Assembly: GCA_021777105.1 (NCBI GenBank)
Contig: JAIQZQ010000129.1
Location: forward strand, 32,001-96,000
DNA from: Candidatus Anammoxibacter sp.
Lineage (GTDB): Bacteria > Planctomycetota > Brocadiia > Brocadiales > Anammoxibacteraceae
Length of the DNA: 64,000 nucleotides
Direction: 5' to 3'
In this document: piece by piece, positions 28,326 to 36,682 of the stretch
Layout of the letters: the number at the start of each line of letters is the position of its first letter
Numbering within the stretch: the first letter of the stretch is position 1
Notes under the pieces: generated by a model
What the model was told of the DNA's origin: nothing
Databases searched by the model: none
What the model saw: only the letters and a program-made list of their open reading frames with translations
Translations under genes and position numbers: made by a program

Positions 28326-28498
28326 TGCCTGCAAAAGCGGAAAAGCTAATAAACCACAGATTTCACAGATATACACAGATTTAAAAGAGAAAAGCAATCA
28401 TATGACATTTATAGTTGTACAGCTGACAAGTGTGTGCGCTGTCCTGCTCCCAGAATAAAAGCAAAAGCATATTAACATTAATTTGACCACTTGCGTGT

Positions 28499-28527
28499 TT
28501 GACTGTTATACCGGTGTCCGGTATAAT
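28499..28527 (+). promoter_or_regulatory. higBA promoter with overlapping operator
   Basis: TTGACT (28499-28504), exactly 17 bp, TATAAT (28522-28527). A perfect inverted repeat TTATACCGG-TGT-CCGGTATAA (28506-28526) fills the spacer and -10 box, the expected place for an autorepressing HigA dimer. It lies 28 bp before the higB ATG. Confidence 0.8.
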
Positions 28528-28554
28528 TGGGTTTTGGTTATTTGAGAATGGTAA

Positions 28555-28854
28555 ATGGCAATTAGAAATTTTAAAAATAAAGGCACAGAGGACATTAATT
28601 ACGGGAAAATATCTAAAGAAGCTTTGAGGATTCTTCCAAAGGTATTACATAGAAAGGCGCAGATAAAGTTGGCGCGTCTTGGAGCCGTAACGTCGCTTCT
28701 GGATCTTCGAGAGATAAGGGGAAATCATTTTGAAGCATTAAAAGGCGACAGAAAAGGTGAATATAGTATTCGAATAAATAAACAGTATCGCATTTGTTTT
28801 AAATGGAAGGGCGAGAATACTATTGATGTTGAGATTACCGATTACCACAATTAA
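28555..28854 (+). CDS. higB: HigB-type toxin (RelE/ParE fold)
   Basis: 99 residues. The C-terminal half LKGDRKGEYSIRINKQYRICFKW...VEITDYHN is the typical HigB/RelE signature, and HigB is a ribosome-dependent mRNA interferase. The toxin gene precedes the antitoxin, as in classical higBA. The first 15-20 residues (NKGTEDINYGKISKEALRILP) fit the family, with length at the usual 92-100. It is expressed from the promoter/operator at 28499. Confidence 0.92.
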   Translation: MAIRNFKNKGTEDINYGKISKEALRILPKVLHRKAQIKLARLGAVTSLLDLREIRGNHFEALKGDRKGEYSIRINKQYRICFKWKGENTIDVEITDYHN

Positions 28855-28870
28855 GTAAAGGAGGAAAATG

Positions 28871-29155
28871 ATGGATAAAATACATTTTACGCCGGTGCAT
28901 GCCGGCGAAGTGTTGAATGACGAGTTAGAGGAGCTGGGACTTACTCAAACAGCTCTAGCAAAGCATATCGCCGTGTTGCCAAAAACAATTAATGAAATAT
29001 GTCGAGGCAAGCGAGGGATAAGCGTTGAGATGGCGATGAAGCTGTCAAAAGCGTTGGGTGGAAGTCCACGGTTTTGGCTTAATTTACAAAACAACTGGGA
29101 GCTAAGCCGTTTGAAAGAGAAAAATTTTAAAGATATTGAACTTGTTGCCGTATAG
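28871..29155 (+). CDS. higA: HigA antitoxin (HTH-XRE)
   Basis: 94 residues with a HigA-type helix-turn-helix (LTQTALAKHIAVLPKTINEICRGKRGISVEMAMKLSKALGGSPRFWLNLQNNWEL). ATG at 28871 is favoured over the adjacent ATG at 28868 because AAGGAGG then lies six bases away. It is 16 bp downstream of higB. It presumably binds HigB and represses at the 28506-28526 inverted repeat. Confidence 0.93.
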   Translation: MDKIHFTPVHAGEVLNDELEELGLTQTALAKHIAVLPKTINEICRGKRGISVEMAMKLSKALGGSPRFWLNLQNNWELSRLKEKNFKDIELVAV

Positions 29156-29159
29156 CAAC

Positions 29160-29510
29160 AAATATAGACAGATTTAAAAGCAACCACAGATTTCACAGAT
29201 TAAAAGCAAAAGCATAAACCACAGATTACACAGATTGCACAGATTAAAAAGCGAAAAAAACAAAATGAAAAGCTGTAGCAGTTTTGTAGACTGCTTCCAA
29301 ACGTTTTTGCTATACGATCACAGTTGCCGTTAAAACTTAACGAATTAATCCCTGAATTTGATTAAACATTTAAATATCTTGTCAGAATTTACAGATTACA
29401 CAGATATTTTTTTAAAACTAAAAACAAAAGCTTATTAACCACAAATATTCACAAATCTACACTAATTTAAAAGCAAAAAGCAACCACAGATTTCACCGAT
29501 TGCACAGATT
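29160..29510. repeat. Dispersed CACAGATT repeats and A-rich spacer
   Basis: Four further ACCACAGATT/CACAGATT units (29180-29245 and 29385-29510) with a GTAGACTGCTTCCAAACGTT block at 29287 that matches 15597. No gene seen in this 416-bp gap. Confidence 0.8.
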
Positions 29511-29571
29511 AAAAGCGAAAAAACACGAAAAGATATAAAAATAAAATCAATAAAATAAAGGAGTTAAGAAA

Positions 29572-29892
29572 ATGGATCAAGGGGCTGCTATTAAAATAGT
29601 AAACAAATATATAAGCTACTTACAGGAAAACAGTTTTAATATACAGAAAGTTTATTTATTTGGGTCATATGTTAGTGGAAAACAGCACGAAGACAGTGAT
29701 ATTGATTTGGCAATAATTATGACTAATTTATCAAATAGTTTTAACACTCAAGTTGAATTGATGAAAATAAGCCGAAAATTTGACACAAGAATAGAGCCCC
29801 ATCCATTTGAAGAAGCGGATTTCAATGCGGGCAACCCGTTTGCGAATGAAATTCTGAAAAAAGGAAAACAAATTTTTAAAACCCAGGTTTAG
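29572..29892 (+). CDS. MNT-type nucleotidyltransferase (orphan)
   Basis: 106 residues. The minimal nucleotidyltransferase motif GSYVSGK...DSDIDLAII carries the catalytic Gly-Ser and Asp-x-Asp. Such proteins usually pair with a HEPN toxin and can AMPylate it. No HEPN gene follows directly; a different HEPN/MNT pair lies convergently at 30046. ATG at 29572 has AAGGAG nine bases upstream. A large hairpin ends the unit. Confidence 0.85.
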   Translation: MDQGAAIKIVNKYISYLQENSFNIQKVYLFGSYVSGKQHEDSDIDLAIIMTNLSNSFNTQVELMKISRKFDTRIEPHPFEEADFNAGNPFANEILKKGKQIFKTQV

Positions 29893-29903
29893 GTATTATT
29901 GAT

Positions 29904-29964
29904 AGTGGCACAGGCATCCTTGCCTGTGTTGTCAATTGATCACAGGCAGGATGCCTGTGCCACT
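29904..29964. terminator. Large hairpin repeat (GTGGCACAGGCATCC)
   Basis: Near-perfect 24-bp arms (AGTGGCACAGGCATCC... and ...GGATGCCTGTGCCACT) with a one-base bulge, 12 bases after the MNT stop. Same family as the hairpin at 18227. Confidence 0.7.
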
Positions 29965-30045
29965 GCTTTTGCTTTTAATCCGCGTCATCCGCGTTTCATG
30001 CTTTTTGCCAGTGTTATATACATAGGGAAATGAATAGGTTTTTCT

Positions 30046-30453
30046 TTAATCGGTTTCAGCTTCAGACTTGTTTAAATATTCTTGTATCCTGTTTATGAGT
30101 TTCCCTGCGTTTTCAAACTGTTTTTTAGCGTCATCGCGTGTCAGTATATAAAAATCCTTATAATCGCTGTCTGTTCTGATCTTAAATGCGGATGTAAGCA
30201 TTTTTGAATATTCAACCTCGATTTTGCCGGATTTGATAAAATTTCGATTAAAATATGATATTATGCCGGAATGTTTTTGCGAATCAAATTCATGCAGTGT
30301 TAATAGCGACCTGATGGCATGGAACATAGCATAATATGAACGGTTAACCGATTGAGAAAATTTATTGTTTGAAAGCATAATTTTCGATGTTTCCAAATCA
30401 TCAATCGCTTTTTCCATTCGATATTTTGACAATTCCCGAATTTCATTTTTCAT
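30046..30453 (-). CDS. HEPN domain toxin
   Basis: 135 residues. The HEPN core is KAIDDLETSKIMLSNNKFSQSVNRSYYAMFHAIRSLL followed by a helical tail. HEPN proteins of MNT pairs are RNases; the usual RxxxxH active site is plausible around NRSYYAMFHA. ATG at 30453 overlaps the end of the MNT gene by 11 bp, indicating coupling; an upstream TTG at 30462 is less likely. Confidence 0.87.
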   Translation of the reverse strand: MKNEIRELSKYRMEKAIDDLETSKIMLSNNKFSQSVNRSYYAMFHAIRSLLTLHEFDSQKHSGIISYFNRNFIKSGKIEVEYSKMLTSAFKIRTDSDYKDFYILTRDDAKKQFENAGKLINRIQEYLNKSEAETD

Positions 30454-30775
30454 AAATTTCAACGCCCATTTTATCTATGTTTTTATAAAAAGGCAAAATC
30501 CCGGAATATTTTTCATACTTGCGGCAAGTTTCTTCTGTTATTGACACTAAAACATCGTAGCGTAACGACAGCTCAGTCATTACGTCGGCGATTTTATACC
30601 GTTTTTTTTGTAGATTTGCGTCATTATCGTCCACCAAAATAAAGAAATCTATATCAGACTCGTCCGTTTCCTTATTGATAGCGTATGATCCATAAAGAAT
30701 TATTTTCTTCAATTTATCGCCAAAGAGACCGGACATGCTTCTGTTAACATCAACAAACAAGTTTTCTCTATTCAT
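30443..30775 (-). CDS. MNT-type nucleotidyltransferase antitoxin
   Basis: 110 residues with YGSYAINKETDESDIDFFILVDD, the minimal nucleotidyltransferase active-site pattern. First gene of a HEPN/MNT operon (MNT then HEPN). In studied cases the MNT neutralises the HEPN RNase by adding AMP. GGTGA lies five bases before the ATG. Family firm; activity inferred. Confidence 0.9.
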   Translation of the reverse strand: MNRENLFVDVNRSMSGLFGDKLKKIILYGSYAINKETDESDIDFFILVDDNDANLQKKRYKIADVMTELSLRYDVLVSITEETCRKYEKYSGILPFYKNIDKMGVEIYEK

Positions 30776-30937
30776 TTTTTCACCGTTTTATTAATTTGTA
30801 TTCAACGTATAATGATTATTTCTTTCCGAGCCATATCTAAATCCGCCATTAACATTCTAAGAAACAATATATTATAAATTTTAAGCGGCATGCACAACAA
30901 ATAAAAACATTATTTCGAAGATACGGGCGGCTGGTAA

Positions 30938-30970
30938 GTAGGTTGGGTAGAGCATAGCGAAACCCAACAT
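30938..30970. repeat. Repeat D copy
   Basis: GTAGGTTGGGTAGAGCATAG...ACCCAACAT, one base different from the 27788 and 58315 copies. The rest of the gap 30776-31163 is A/T-rich with one CGTGTTTTTTCGAGTCCTTT segment that also occurs near 60050. Confidence 0.85.
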
Positions 30971-31163
30971 ATAAAACTTCATCTGTTTTTCGTGTTTTTT
31001 CGAGTCCTTTCGTGGGCAAGCTTTTGCTCTTTGCCTTTCATTTGCTTGTTGATTAATATTGCTTTACAACGAATTAAACTGTTAGATTTCAATTGACGAT
31101 TATAAAATTAGAGGCAATAATAGCGGAACTGATAATAACAAATTAATTAATGAGGGATTAGCG

Positions 31164-31379
31164 ATGTTAACAGTATCGGAATACAAAACAGATTTGGCTA
31201 AAATGCTTGAGGTTTTGCCTGAAGATAAAATTATTGAGGTAATTGACTTTGCAAGGTTTCTTGCCAATCAATATTCAAAAGAAACCGGGTCGTTAATAGA
31301 TAAAGACTCTTTATTATCTCAACAAAGAGCTCTAAATCATATATGGGATAATGACGAGGAAGATTTATATGAATTATAA
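31164..31379 (+). CDS. Small antitoxin-like protein (DUF2281-like)
   Basis: 71 residues. The N-terminus has LAKMLEVLPEDKIIEVIDFARFL, resembling the DUF2281/VapB-like 'xxLPEDKxxEVLDFAxFL' motif of small antitoxins. GAGGGA is seven bases before the ATG. Its stop overlaps the downstream MazF start by 11 bp, so it is the antitoxin by position and size. DNA-binding domain not obvious. Confidence 0.8.
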   Translation: MLTVSEYKTDLAKMLEVLPEDKIIEVIDFARFLANQYSKETGSLIDKDSLLSQQRALNHIWDNDEEDLYEL

Positions 31380-31740
31380 CAGAAACGATATTGTGATTTT
31401 GCCGTTTCCTTTTGTCATATCAAAAAATATAACCAAACAAAAAGCGCGCCCGGCATTAGTGATTTCCGACCATTCTATTGATCGAAGATTTAGCGATGTG
31501 ATTTTGTTAGGGATCACTTCGCAAAGAATAACCAATATTAAAGACACTGAATTTTTAATAGATGAAAAACTTCCTGAATTCAAGTCCACAGGGCTTGCAA
31601 AGTCATCCGTGGTGCGATGTGAGTATATTATGACAATCCCCGAAGAACTTATTTCCAGAAAGTTGGGCCGCGTTTCTGATAATTTGATGGCAAAAATAGA
31701 AGATAAACTAAAACTCAGTATCGGTCTCAATAATAATTGA
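31369..31740 (+). CDS. PemK/MazF-type mRNA interferase toxin
   Basis: 123 residues. DIVILPFPFV, KARPALVISD and the C-terminal KSSVVRCEYIMTIPEELISRKLGRVSDNLMAKIEDKLK are characteristic of PemK/MazF toxins that cut mRNA at specific sites. ATG at 31369 has GAGGAAG upstream inside the antitoxin gene. A two-gene module. Confidence 0.92.
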   Translation: MNYNRNDIVILPFPFVISKNITKQKARPALVISDHSIDRRFSDVILLGITSQRITNIKDTEFLIDEKLPEFKSTGLAKSSVVRCEYIMTIPEELISRKLGRVSDNLMAKIEDKLKLSIGLNNN

Positions 31741-31797
31741 CAAAGCATTATTGAATCTACACGCATTTTTGACAACCCTACATATCTATTTTTTGTT

Positions 31798-31905
31798 TTT
31801 TATTTTTAATCCGCGCCAATCCGTGTCATCCGCGTCATCCGTGTTCCATGCTTTTTGCATTGCGCTCCGCACTTCGCGCAATCATCCGCGTTCTATCGCT
31901 TTTGT
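31798..31905. repeat. Repeat C cluster (AATCCGCGCCAATCCGTGTC)
   Basis: Units of AATCCGCGCCAATCCGTGTC, ATCCGCGTCATCCGTGTTCC and ATCATCCGCGTTCTATCGCT, followed by TTGCATTGCGCTCCGCAC. No gene seen in 31741-32116. Confidence 0.8.
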
Positions 31906-32116
31906 TTTTTATGACGTGCCTTTGCCAACCGCAAACTGATCCCTTGCCTCACATTTAACCGCCTGCAACCTTCGCGTATGGCAAAGAAGTTCAAGAACAG
32001 ATCGTTATTGCCTACAAACAACGCATTTGATATAATGCCCGACTTTCGTCAAAGCTGTTTATGACGTTCAATGCGTTGTTTATGATTTTGTTGGTTGTTT
32101 TTTTTGAGGATGGTAA

Positions 32117-34753
32117 ATGATAAGTAAAGATGAAATAGAAAAGCGTTTAAAAGGTGTGCCTCGAAAACTATGCGTTGCGTTTGCCGCGCGAACTGCAATG
32201 CGTGTATTGCCGTTTTTGGCTGAAAGAGAGAAATGGTACGAGAGTTTTTGGTATTGGGGAAAAGATAAGAGGGCTATATTTCTTTTGTCTATCTTTATCG
32301 CTCAGAGGGCCTGCGTTTCTTATTCCACATTGGGGGGGAAGAGAAGGATGTATAGTGAGATCGTTGATGCTGTTAAGGCTACTGTTGACGCAAAGTCTAC
32401 ATCTTACATTTATTTATACGCTGCCGCTACCGCTGATGCTGAATACTACGACGACTATTATCATAACGCCGCTAATGTAGCCGTTCACTCCGTTACAAAT
32501 GCTGCAGACAGTATTCAAAATATTGTTGAAAAATTAATATTGGAGGACCTAAAAGCTGTTAAAGAATGTTCAAAGGCGCCTTTAGAGATTTTTCAATTTC
32601 CTTTGTGGCCATCCGGCAGAATACCGGTAAAATTACAGCCAATGTGGAAACGTTTTTGCCGATGGTCAAAAGAGCTTGACGCCGGTTTTGAAATATGGAT
32701 TGATTGGCATCTTGACCGCGTGGCCGGCAAACCTCTGGATTTAGATCTGTTGAGAAGGCAGGTTAATTTGCCAAATGAGATTTTGGAACAGGGGCCTAAG
32801 GCTGTAAATGCTTACCTTGCGACTCTGGAAAAAGGCGGACAATTAAAGCCGCTTAAAATTGTCCGCGCTATTTTTATTGGCAACGGCGCTGCCGGCAAGA
32901 CATCTCTTATACGAGCTTTGAATGAAGAAAAAATCATTGAGGGAAAAGAGGATATGACTCCTGGTATTGAGATACGTTCATGGGATGTTGCCGACGCGGA
33001 TATGACGGCCCGTTTCTGGGACTTCGGCGGGCAGGTGATGGCGCACGCTACACATCAGTTTTTCCTGAGGGAGCGCTGTCTTTATATTGTTGTGCTTGAC
33101 GCCAGGAGCGAGTTTAACGCCAATGATCAGGCTGAATACTGGCTTGAGCATGTCAAGGCGTTCGGCAAAAACGCGCCTGTTATGTTGGTAGGCAACAAAT
33201 CCGACCTTACACAGGTAAATCTTGATATGCGCGCCTTGAAAGAAAACTATTCAAATATTGTCGGATTTTATCCCGTCTCATGCGTAATTCAGGCAAATAA
33301 ATATAAAGGGCTGTTTGAAAGTTTTCAATCTGATTTGATTGAACAGTTGAGAATTGTCGGCGAGAATCAAATAAGTTTTACCGATAATCAGTTTGCTGCT
33401 CTAAAAGAGTTGCGCAGACGTTCGTCAAAGAGCGCTTTTTTGAGACATAGCGAGTTTAATAAGCTGTGTGATGAAAATGAAGTTGGAGGTGATGGCGAGT
33501 TAAGCCGCAAAGACTTTCTAGGCGTGCTTGACAAACTGGGCGAGGTAATTCATTTTCCGCAAATAACGCATCTTGATAGCTATGTGCTTAACCCGCGCTG
33601 GCTTACTTATGGAGTGTACACCCTGATTTACTCTGAAGAGGCCGGCAAGGCTCGCGGCGAATTAAACGAAGCCGATGTAGTTGAAATTCTTGGCTCTGAA
33701 AAAGTTGAGGATGAGGATGAGTTCAACAATGTTCTTGATTATCCGCCGGAGAAGTGCTCATTCATTATTGACGCAATGGAGGCTTTTAAGCTCTGTTATA
33801 GGTTGCCGGAAGACCATTCCCGATTTGTAATGCCCGACAAACTGCCGGCTGAACAGCCTGACCTAGACTTTGACAAAGCTCTTAATGGCACATTGATATC
33901 TGAATTTGTTTTTCTCGGTTTTCTGCCCAGACATGTTATGCCTACTTTGATTGTTATGCGTCATCAGGAGATTGTTGACCGCATGGTGTGGCAAAACGGT
34001 ATTGTATTATACAATAAGACGCATAAAACGAAATCTTGTATTCAGGTTGATTACCATAAACGAACTTTAACCCTCTGGATCCAGGGAGACGGCGCTGGGG
34101 AGATGCTTGTAATTCTAAATGATGAAGTTGAACAAATTCTTATGCGAATGGAAGCTCTTGAATACACACAATTAATAGCTTTGCCGGTGTCCGCTCGCAT
34201 TGGAGAGGGACGGTTTTCAGGTGAAATTGAGAAAATTTCATGCCAACGGCTACTTGCCACTGCCCATGCCGGCGAGACTGTGATTATATCCGATTTGGGG
34301 CAAAAGTATGATTTGAACAAGATTCTTGGCTCTATTATGACAAAAGAGATGCGGGAAAAGGAGAAAGTAGGCGACCATTATGAATTTCATGGGCCAGTGG
34401 ATGGTTTTGTGAGGAATGTTGAAGGTAATGTTACATTTAATCAGGTTAAACTTGTTGAAACTGCCGGCGCTCTTGACAATAGGCTGGAAGAACTATTTGA
34501 CAAAATCATGGAACACTCATCTGATGCCAAGGGCAAAAAGGCTGCTTGCAAGGAAGTGGCTGAAATGCAATCCATGCTGAAGGATATCAACAAAGCCGGG
34601 CCGGAACAGAGAAACAAACTTTCTAGTATGCTTGAAAAGGCCAAATCCGGGACGCTGGGATTTCTGTCGTTTGCTAAAAAGGTGAAGGATAATGAGAAGA
34701 CCGTGGAGTGGATTGTTAAAAGCGCGACAACTCTTTTGGGGCTTTTGGGGTAA
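32117..34753 (+). CDS. Roc-COR (Roco) GTPase with unusual flanking domains
   Basis: 878 residues. The Ras-of-complex GTPase core has its P-loop GNGAAGKTSL near residue 254, switch WDFGGQ near 300 and NKSD near 360. It is followed by a COR-type region (about 440-620: FPQITHLDSYVLNPRWLTYGVYTLI... FVFLGFLPRHVMPTLIVMR). The N-terminal 240 residues are helical and unrelated to the leucine-rich repeats normally found in Roco proteins. The C-terminal 180 residues hold a predicted beta segment (FHGPVDGFVRNVEGNVTFNQ) and helices ending hydrophobically (TTLLGLLG). GAGG lies seven bases before the ATG. It lies in a toxin-antitoxin-rich region. Bacterial Roco roles are poorly known; an effector or conflict role is inference. 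Confidence 0.88.
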   Translation: MISKDEIEKRLKGVPRKLCVAFAARTAMRVLPFLAEREKWYESFWYWGKDKRAIFLLSIFIAQRACVSYSTLGGKRRMYSEIVDAVKATVDAKSTSYIYLYAAATADAEYYDDYYHNAANVAVHSVTNAADSIQNIVEKLILEDLKAVKECSKAPLEIFQFPLWPSGRIPVKLQPMWKRFCRWSKELDAGFEIWIDWHLDRVAGKPLDLDLLRRQVNLPNEILEQGPKAVNAYLATLEKGGQLKPLKIVRAIFIGNGAAGKTSLIRALNEEKIIEGKEDMTPGIEIRSWDVADADMTARFWDFGGQVMAHATHQFFLRERCLYIVVLDARSEFNANDQAEYWLEHVKAFGKNAPVMLVGNKSDLTQVNLDMRALKENYSNIVGFYPVSCVIQANKYKGLFESFQSDLIEQLRIVGENQISFTDNQFAALKELRRRSSKSAFLRHSEFNKLCDENEVGGDGELSRKDFLGVLDKLGEVIHFPQITHLDSYVLNPRWLTYGVYTLIYSEEAGKARGELNEADVVEILGSEKVEDEDEFNNVLDYPPEKCSFIIDAMEAFKLCYRLPEDHSRFVMPDKLPAEQPDLDFDKALNGTLISEFVFLGFLPRHVMPTLIVMRHQEIVDRMVWQNGIVLYNKTHKTKSCIQVDYHKRTLTLWIQGDGAGEMLVILNDEVEQILMRMEALEYTQLIALPVSARIGEGRFSGEIEKISCQRLLATAHAGETVIISDLGQKYDLNKILGSIMTKEMREKEKVGDHYEFHGPVDGFVRNVEGNVTFNQVKLVETAGALDNRLEELFDKIMEHSSDAKGKKAACKEVAEMQSMLKDINKAGPEQRNKLSSMLEKAKSGTLGFLSFAKKVKDNEKTVEWIVKSATTLLGLLG

Positions 34754-34879
34754 GCGCGGAGCGCGGGGCGCAAAGAGCGGGGCGCAAAGTCAAAAGCGCA
34801 GAGAGCAAAAAGCATGGCGTACTTCGTAATTACTCAGCATAAACTCCGAGCGGAGAGCAAAGGCAAAAGCAGGGGGGCA

Positions 34880-35101
34880 TTATAAACTGACAACTTCCAC
34901 ATTGATGTTTTCCTTAACTTCATGTTCCGCATTAAGCAATTTCTCAATACTGTCAAGTGTTTTGGCGTGAAAATATCGTTCGTCGCATTCTAAACAAACT
35001 TCAGCCTCTACATTTTCAACAACATACAGTTTGCCGTCCAACCAATGCTCTTTAGTTACTTTTTTGTTTATAGTCTTTCCATCACAGAATTCACAAAACA
35101 T
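34880..35101 (-). CDS. YgiT-type zinc finger protein
   Basis: 73 residues. MFCEFCDGKTINKKVTKEH and a second CLECDE give a Cx2C...Cx2C zinc finger, as in MqsA-like YgiT proteins, minus the C-terminal HTH. Such short proteins commonly act with a small partner. ATG at 35101 has AAGGGAG six bases upstream; earlier ATGs at 35119-35122 overlap the previous gene. Probably second gene of a two-gene operon with 35119-35319. Confidence 0.8.
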   Translation of the reverse strand: MFCEFCDGKTINKKVTKEHWLDGKLYVVENVEAEVCLECDERYFHAKTLDSIEKLLNAEHEVKENINVEVVSL

Positions 35102-35118
35102 ATTATCTCCCTTAATCA

Positions 35119-35319
35119 TCATGTTTTTGAAAGGACTTGAACACGTCCTTTAATCGGTTGAGCATTCTTTTTTTCCATTAGCTGGGGGTTGATTTGCAAT
35201 GCTAAATCTGTAAAAGAACATAATATGTCCATTCTTTCCGCTAGCGACAGGGAGCGAAACCATTTGGCTTTGTTCTCTATTGTCTCTTCTTCCCGATTAT
35301 GAGATATTCCAGATACCAT
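35119..35319 (-). CDS. Small protein paired with YgiT-type zinc finger
   Basis: 66 residues: NKAKWFRSLSLAERMDILCSFTDLALQINPQLME, a two-helix pattern with no known catalytic residues. AGGAAG precedes the ATG at 35319. The gene ends at the start of the YgiT-type gene (18 bp before its chosen ATG). It is a candidate toxin or partner of the zinc-finger protein; the pairing is seen, the function is guesswork. Confidence 0.65.
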   Translation of the reverse strand: MVSGISHNREEETIENKAKWFRSLSLAERMDILCSFTDLALQINPQLMEKKNAQPIKGRVQVLSKT

Positions 35320-35604
35320 TTTCACTACTTCCTATTTTTTTTACAAAATTATGACTATTGGAAACCGTTTCAAATTTAACATTAGACCTGTAAATCATTT
35401 TAGCGGCTAAAGAGTGATTATAGCATTTAACTTTTTAATGTTTCAACATCATCTTTATCTTTGTTTTATGATTAAAGTTCAAGTCAAGATTCGCGTGTTA
35501 ACCGTGGTAACTCATATTTGACAGGGAGGCTAAAGGCCGTCCCCTACCCTCAATGCAGTGTGATTTGCTCTTCGCTCTTCAATAAATTGAGGTTTATAGA
35601 TTTT

Positions 35605-35662
35605 GCTTTTAATCCGCGCCAATCCGCGTTATCCGTGTCGTCCGCGTTCTATGCTTTTCTCT
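35605..35662. repeat. Repeat C copy
   Basis: AATCCGCGCCAATCCGCGTT then ATCCGTGTCGTCCGCGTTCT. The remainder of the gap 35326-35774 is unassigned; nothing gene-like is seen. Confidence 0.8.
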
Positions 35663-35774
35663 TTTTGATTTTCCGTGGGCATGTTTTTGTAGTTGATGAA
35701 GACCTTGGTTTGAATGCCGTTTAAAGGCAAAACCCAGGGAGATTTTGTCTTTAAACGGCAATGTTTTGTTGGTT

Positions 35775-36245
35775 TTACGCGGCTTGCACGCTGAAATCGG
35801 CCTCTTTTGGTTTGGCGAGATCGGCAAAATCGCGGTATTTTAGACGGACGCACTCTGTGTAGTTTCCTGAAGGTATTATGATCTGTTCGTCATCGGCTAA
35901 GGTTGAGTCAACATAAACATCAATGTCATAAAGGTTGCCGAATGGAGGCATTGCGCCTACGTCGCATTCAGGGAATTTGTCTTTGAATTCATCCTCGTTT
36001 TCAAGCCTTACGTCTTCCGATCCCATGATGGTTTTCAGTTTGTCCATATTTAGTCTCCTGCATGCGGGCATTACAACCATGGCATCTTTTTCACCTGCTT
36101 TTACCATTACAACTTTTGCCAAGACCTTGCCGGGCACATGCATGCAAGCGGCAATTTCCTGCGCGGTAAACGCTTCCCTGTGAGGGGAAACATTGTACTC
36201 CACATTATTCTTGTCCAAATATTCCCTTAATTTTGTTGAAATCAT
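35775..36245 (-). CDS. YbaK/prolyl-tRNA editing domain protein
   Basis: 156 residues of the YbaK/EbsC/ProX-like fold: YNVSPHREAFTAQEIAACMHVPGKVLAKVVMVKAG, then DVGAMPPFGNLYDIDVYVDSTL and IIIPSGNYTECVRLKYRDFA. Family members remove mischarged amino acids from tRNAPro or tRNACys. Start ATG at 36245 after GGGGG; an in-frame ATG 18 bases earlier contains that ribosome site in its codons, so it is less likely. Free-standing editing factor; specificity unknown. Confidence 0.88.
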   Translation of the reverse strand: MISTKLREYLDKNNVEYNVSPHREAFTAQEIAACMHVPGKVLAKVVMVKAGEKDAMVVMPACRRLNMDKLKTIMGSEDVRLENEDEFKDKFPECDVGAMPPFGNLYDIDVYVDSTLADDEQIIIPSGNYTECVRLKYRDFADLAKPKEADFSVQAA

Positions 36246-36283
36246 CGTTTTGCCCCCTTTCATTTGTTTTTAGATCCCGAAAA

Positions 36284-36472
36284 TCACCAATACAAAACTG
36301 CCTTGCCGGAGTAATGTTCCTCAAGCTCAGGTGTTAGCTTCATTTCCAGACAGGTGTGCTCATCGCTCTCTGCAACAAAAATCGGGCACGCTAAATGGAT
36401 TCTTTCCTTTTCCCTGTCTATAGCCGAGATAACAAGCGGCCTATTGCAAAACTCGCACTTTTTGTTCTTCAT
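36284..36472 (-). CDS. Small CxxC protein, unknown
   Basis: 62 residues: MKNKKCEFCNRPL...IHLACPIF...HTCLEMKLTPELEEHYSG. One CxxC plus two single cysteines suggest zinc binding. AAAGGAGG lies before the ATG at 36472. It precedes the YbaK-like gene by 38 bp on the same strand and may be co-transcribed. Function unknown. Confidence 0.7.
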   Translation of the reverse strand: MKNKKCEFCNRPLVISAIDREKERIHLACPIFVAESDEHTCLEMKLTPELEEHYSGKAVLYW

Positions 36473-36682
36473 TTTAATTCCTCCTTTCTTTAAGTTAAAA
36501 ACCATTAAAAAACGTTTACGCTCTTAAATAATTATAGCGTAGAAATGTAGTTTGAATTGCTATTTTCATGGAGTAATGGAGAAAAAATCAAGGCCAAGCA
36601 AATACTTACCGATAATAGTTTTATGGGCTTGTGCTTTAATTTAATATGCTTCACTGTTTCTTGAAAAAAAGGATATGCGGTT

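Noticed and set aside
28173..28397. Minus-strand 74-codon frame in the repeat region
   Set aside because: Composed of dispersed repeat words (CACAGATT and AATCCGCG families), so not a gene.
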